A stretch of DNA of 64,000 nucleotides from Allodiplogaster sudhausi (Eukaryota; Nematoda; Chromadorea; Rhabditida; Diplogasteridae): the NCBI GenBank assembly GCA_945643635.1, contig CALZFC010000065.1:1046001-1110000 (forward strand), in the 5' to 3' direction. This document shows, one piece after another, positions 59,391 to 64,000 of this stretch. The notes below the pieces were generated by a model. It was not told the DNA's origin and did not search any database. It saw only the letters and a program-made list of their open reading frames with translations. The position numbers were made by a program, and so were the translations under genes. Positions within the stretch are counted from its first letter, which is position 1; each line of letters opens with the position of its first letter.

Positions 59391-59549
59391 TTCAAGTCTT
59401 CTATGTACTCAAGAAAAGACCACAAAATGATACGATTTATGAAGTACGAATTGAGTGAAGTGGCCTGGCCTTACACGATTACTGCAATAGACAAGTTTTT
59501 TTGTAGCAATGCATGCATGTACATATAAGTTGTTCACTTCCAGACCCAC

Positions 59550-59830
59550 ATTTCTTTCTCACTATCCGGGAGTTTGGGCACAATAAATAAAGAACAAGCA
59601 AGAATGTTACTTTGTAAGCAGAAGAAGATAAAAGATGGCGGCATTGGGGTCTCGCTTATTTCTGTCAAGGAATATTTTTCAACCCGTTGTGATGTATTCA
59701 CTATGCTCTTTGCCATCCGTGATTGCTTATGTGAAGGAATAACAATTATCAAGCAGATACAACAAATCGATGACAAAATAATGTAATTCGTTGACTAAGT
59801 ATTAAAGCAAGCAATTATGAATCGTATGAG
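59550..59830. repeat. Diverged duplicate of 61470-61755
   Basis: GGGGTCTCGCTTATTTCTGT, TTGTGATGTATTCACTATGC and TGAATCGTATGAG recur in order at 61500-61720 (GAGGTCTCGCTTATC, TTGTGACGTATCTAATCTGC, TGAATCGTATGAG). The 70-residue frame at 59574-59786 is not preserved in the duplicate, which argues against it being a gene. Confidence 0.5.
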
Positions 59831-60112
59831 ATGACACATTCAAAAATAGTATATATCCCTCTAATAGAACCACCCCCCCCCCCCCTTCTAATAGTGTATT
59901 TAGCACCGGCCTGGCTTCGGGCAACCGTGGAAACTGATTCCCCTCAATAACCCTGAAGAACCGGAAGAATCCTCCGTCTCCTCCGCCACCACCCGTGCCA
60001 CAGTTCATCGCTTGAACAAACACTGCCGTTATGATTCGCGGCAACTTCTGTGGAAGGAAACTCGATGGTATTCACATCGGTGACGTTTACCTATCGTATT
60101 CAACAATTAGAA

Positions 60113-60170
60113 AGGAAGTGAGAGAGAATGTGTGAGAGAGAGAAAACGGGGGAGTGAGAGGGGGAGAGAG

Positions 60171-60215
<45 letters not shown>

Positions 60216-60467
60216 GAGAGGAGAGGAGAGTGAGAGAGAGCGAGCGAGGGCGGGAGCAGGGAATAGAGAGAGAGAGAGAGAAAACGAGAGAGTGAGAGAG
60301 GGGGAGAGAGAGAGGAAAGGAGAGTGAGAGAGAGGAGAGATAGAGAGAGGAGAGGGAGAGGAGATGGAGAAAGAGAGGGAGAGAAAGGGAGAGAGAGAGA
60401 GAAGAGAGACAGAAGAAGAGGGAGAGAGATGAGAAAGGGAGATAGGAATAAGAGAGAGCGAGAGAGA

Positions 60468-60503
<36 letters not shown>
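60113..60503. repeat. ~390-bp (GA)n-rich tract
   Basis: Almost pure purine on the plus strand: GAGA with scattered GGG and AAA variants. Long Ser/Leu frames on the minus strand are composition artefacts. A further pure GA run lies at 60883-60920. Confidence 0.92.
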
Positions 60504-60504
<1 letters not shown>

Positions 60505-60779
60505 AAAAAGAGAACAATACTTGATTAATTCATTCATTTTCTATTATATGAAAAAAATTTATATGAACTTTGCCATTTCGAGACTCTTAACGATTTCTTA
60601 TTGCTAGCTCACAACTCATACAACTTCTAACCTGTCAGGGATTTAGAATGAACGGAACTCTTTCATAATCCAATTATATGATGTCATATGTCAACATTTC
60701 TATTTTATGTAAATTTTACTAATTATATGAGTGTTAAAAACTGTGTCTACCCATTAATATAAAGAAGCCGATAGACAAA

Positions 60780-60888
60780 TCCGAGCGTGACCATCTCCAA
60801 GCTGGCGAAGAAGGAGGCAATGATGTAGAAGTGGCACTACTCAGGGAGGAGCGCGATGGGCCGGCCGGAGCAGGGAATAGAGAGAGAG

Positions 60889-60925
<37 letters not shown>

Positions 60926-61215
60926 GATAACGATGCGATTTTATTTATTTATATATTTTAGAAAATACGTTCGAAAGTAAAATAATATCTCTTTTTTGTT
61001 GTCAATAAGGTACTAAACAAGATCAATTATGGATGACGATATAAAAAAAATCATAAATCATATTAAATAAAGCAAAAAGAAAAAAACATCAAAACAGTAT
61101 ACATCTGTATATTAAAGTACCTACATATATACTGGCTGCTTTTGGCGACGACGAAGAAAAAGCATGCGTTCTCCGCCAAGGAGTTGGCGATCACTGACAA
61201 AGTCATCGCTTATTG
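60780..61215 (-). CDS. Possible small exons of a membrane protein
   Basis: On the minus strand, 61215-61140 reads MTLSVIANSLAENACFFFVV and 60850-60775 reads CHFYIIASFFASLEMVTLGF with VYRL after it; both are hydrophobic. GT follows the first and AG precedes the second, but phases were not verified and no family is recognised. It could be a relic of a larger gene. Confidence 0.2.
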
Positions 61216-62012
61216 AAGAATTGTTTCTTCGAATAAGATTTTCTAATATATTTCCTAACATGTTATCTAAATAATTTATTCTTCATATGTACATATAAGA
61301 ATTCCTATAAGAAAAGTTAAGAAAAAATTTAATAGTATAATTGCTGATTTCTCTCGCTCCTACTCAAACAATGAATACATCTCTGATGATTCCCCGAATA
61401 TGCTACCGTGTGAGTGGATGAAGAAGGTAAAAGAGATCGGAATGAACTCCCCAAAAGACCCCTAAAGGGAAAAGGGATCCTTAAGTGCCCTTAGGACCCT
61501 AAGGCTGAGGTCTCGCTTATCTTTTTTTTAAAGAATTTGTTTTCAAACTATTGTGACGTATCTAATCTGCTCTTTGAAATCCTGGATTTCTTGACTAACG
61601 ACCTTCATTAACAAATCAAAAGGAATAACAATTTAAAAAAAAAACAGAAAAAAAAACAAATCGTTTCGTTGACAAAGAATTAACGCGAGCAACCTTGAAT
61701 CGTATGAGTTAGTAGCATACGATTGTTCACAAATAGCGATACGAGATCTGTAAAAAGTGAACAACTTGTAAACGTTCGTGTCTCCTATATAAAATTCCTT
61801 GGATCGCTAGACAGATCAATATAAACTGAAATTATAATAAAAAGGAACAACAAATTTTTTTACAGCTTTCGAGATTATGCCTGGCTCAAAAACAACGAGT
61901 TAATTTGCTGGCAACATGATGGCTTCCAAAATGCGGAAAATTCACCAAGTTCTTGATACAAAGAAATTAAATAAATAAGCGAAAAGGCAGTCGATCAACA
62001 ATTTCGTTCTCT

Positions 62013-62245
62013 TCATACAATTAGTCTCGACGTTCGCTCCTTAGCGAATCTCTTCCAGGCACTTGGCAATTCGTCACTGGCAGAGACAGACACGCTCCAT
62101 GCCATCGGCTCCCACGACAAGGACGAAGAATTGCTTGCTACAATCATTTTTTTATATTTCCGGAATGGAGAGTTATAAAAGTTAAAGAGAGGCATGTACA
62201 GAGAGAGTGTGAGACGGGAAGAGAAGAGAGATGGAGATGAAGAGG

Positions 62246-62284
<39 letters not shown>

Positions 62285-64000
62285 AGAGAGAGAAGAAAGA
62301 GATGGAGAAAGAGAACGATAGGAGATTCAAGAATATTTTTTTTTCTATAAAAACCTTTCACTATCTGAGACGACGACATGCAAAGGCCGCTCGACGGAAG
62401 TCGCCATGCGTTGGATAATGGTGAACTTAAAAAAAATTTTTAAACAGGAAAAGTGTAAAAATATCAAAATTTAAATACAAACAGCCAAACAGTTATACAC
62501 GAATAAAACGTAATTTAAAAAAAAAACTACTCCTAGAAGAATTATGGTACCAGCGCAATGATTCATACATCTCCAGACAAATTAATTTTTATATAAATAA
62601 AATATGAAAGGCAAGAATTACAACTAAATAGAGAAACAAAAGACCTTGCGAGTTGCGATCGAGAACAGCGAGAGAATGATCTCCTGATTCTCGTCCACGG
62701 AAACGAGCCGAGCATAGCTGCCCGCTTGGCATGCGCCCATTGCTATGAGAAAATGTCTACTCTTTAAAGGTGCAATTCTAAATAACCTTTTAATTGTAAA
62801 TTATATATATATATATATAAATATTTATTATATATATATATATTTATTAATTAAATAAATATATATATATATATAATAAAAAGCCTTCCAATTAAACTAC
62901 CAAGAATGGCGGCTTTGTGGAAGTCGTTGAAGTGGGGCTTGACGGCATCGTCTGAGAGCTTCTCTCTGAAGATGTTCACAGTGCAGTTGATCTTGCCGTT
63001 CTTGTAGCCGAGAAAGACCAGCAACATATCCGGGCACTGGCAAGAGATAAGATCATTGCAAAGATTGTAATTTGAAAAAAAAATATTGCATACATATTTT
63101 CTTGATCTTTTCAAAGAATTCTTCTTGTCGTCATATATTGGGTAGAAAGGCTGCACAAATACTTTTTCTGCTCGAAAACTGTAAACACTCTGACATCAAC
63201 AGTCGCAAGGCATCCCAGAGGAAAATCGCAGTCATCACCTCGATAGTATCCTGCCTGACAATGAAAACAAGAAAAATTCGTTACACTTTTGAAAAAATTT
63301 TCTATGGGGATGTGAAATAATAATTTTACCAATTTACAAGATCATTCCTCTAAAAAGCAATGTTCCCTTTCAGCACTTTTTTTTCGCTCTTAAAAATTCG
63401 GAAAGAAAGGACCCACATCTTCGAGGACTTCTTCACAGCTGACAATGAGTCGCTGAATGTTATAGTTGCCTCTCAGGGTGTCAATCATAAGTTGGCTTTT
63501 CCACGTTTCATCGGGTAGAGGTGGGCAGAAGACACGAGTGACCACCTCAAACGAGACAGAATATAAGCACTAGGTTACGACAAAATTATGAGAGGCATCT
63601 GATACATCAAACCACTCTTTACGCTCTTTTTAGCGCCCTAGACTTGCCGCGTTTTTGACACGCACAAATTACTAATTGTAAGCCGAATAGCTCACCTATA
63701 TTAAGGACGATCGTTATCAGTTGTAAAGTGAATAAATGAAATACAAGGCAAACCTTCAAGAAGAAAGTCGCTTTCCTTGGGATGCGAGCGCACTCTTTCG
63801 ATGAGAGTCGACACTTCCGCGCATCCCATTCGACCAGAATGACACTAGAAATGTTTTCAAAGCAATTAATCATCATTTTAAAAGCGTAATATTGTTAAAA
63901 TAAAAAAAATATATTATAAAATTGACTAATTGATAAATGGTATAAAATCAGCCACCCGAGCATAATTTCTGTGAGTCTTAGGAAAACTCTAAACTAACAC
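62013..64000 (-). CDS. Beta-propeller-like protein, copy 2 (N-terminus beyond window end)
   Basis: Minus-strand exons paralogous to the last eight of the gene at 5238-11200: 63757-63850 (ILVEWDARKCRLSSKECARI), 63418-63550 (KSQLMIDTLRGNYNIQRLIV), 63190-63257 (DDCDFPLGCLATVDVR), 62905-63045 (LLVFLGYKNGKINCTVNIFR), 62640-62745 (GSYARLVSVDENQEIILSLF), about 62349-62425 (RMATSVERPLHVVVSDSE) and 62013-62148 (SASDELPSAWKRFAKERTSR, stop TGA). Conservation of frame, intron positions and length with many substitutions indicates an old duplication, with both copies under coding constraint. Function as for copy 1: scaffold-type propeller, identity unknown. The (GA)n tract at 62215-62300 is in the last intron. 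Confidence 0.68.
62215..62300. repeat. (GA)n tract in the last intron of propeller copy 2
   Basis: Purine-only repeat with a short G run, between the last two exons. Confidence 0.9.

Noticed and set aside
59574..59786. 70-residue frame beginning MGTINKEQARML
   Set aside because: The homologous duplicate at 61470-61755 does not preserve the frame.
60100..60537. Long minus-strand frames of Ser/Leu/Phe repeats
   Set aside because: They arise from the (GA)n tract, which has no stop codons in several frames; the same happens at 161-245, 7046-7107 and 62215-62300.

Overview
The window is nuclear DNA of an intron-rich eukaryote. Its genes are split by many short GT-AG introns rich in (GA)n, (TA)n and TACATA-type simple repeats. 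The recognisable genes are a serpin, a TRPA1-like channel with ankyrin repeats, a PARP6/8-like mono-ADP-ribosyltransferase, eIF4E and multi-RRM proteins. This set suggests an animal or a close relative. A cnidarian-type lineage is only a guess, based partly on a transposon-associated protein inside one of the palindromes. No bacterial operons, rRNA genes or CRISPR arrays were seen.

Layout: 17-1396 (+) is the 3' end of a serpin. 2900-4347 (+) holds unidentified exons with a possible 3'-5' exonuclease-like end. 5238-11200 (-) is a beta-propeller-like gene, split by a palindromic insertion. 13706-15535 (+) is a partial RRM gene (copy A), and it runs directly into a TRPA1-like channel gene at 15690-24357 (+), which is interrupted by a 3.7-kb palindrome. 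25675-30551 (-) is the PARP gene. 31046-32286 and 36849-38500 (-) are RRM genes on either side of a 3.4-kb palindrome that carries a 244-aa ORF. 39197-43631 (+) is a decayed copy (B) of an RRM-RING gene. 43917-45200 is a heat-shock-element-like satellite. 46755-48835 is mobile debris with RRM fragments. 50004-50681 (+) is an intact eIF4E. 52179-58496 (+) is an apparently intact gene for a protein with six RRMs and a C-terminal RING. 59107-59390 is a further RRM fragment. 62013 to the window end (-) is a paralogue of the first propeller gene.

The strongest themes are three. (1) One gene family (RRM x6 + RING) has been duplicated, broken and scattered along the window. (2) There is a dense population of non-autonomous, palindromic DNA elements. 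One family inserts at TTAA and forms hairpins of 1.4-3.4 kb; others have TA-flanked termini. (3) Three copies of a satellite-like element are built from contiguous heat-shock-element pentamers. RNA binding and translation (RRM-RING proteins, eIF4E) are the main cellular themes. The other genes do not form an obvious pathway with them. All exon joins were inferred by eye from reading frame, splice signals and comparison between paralogues.
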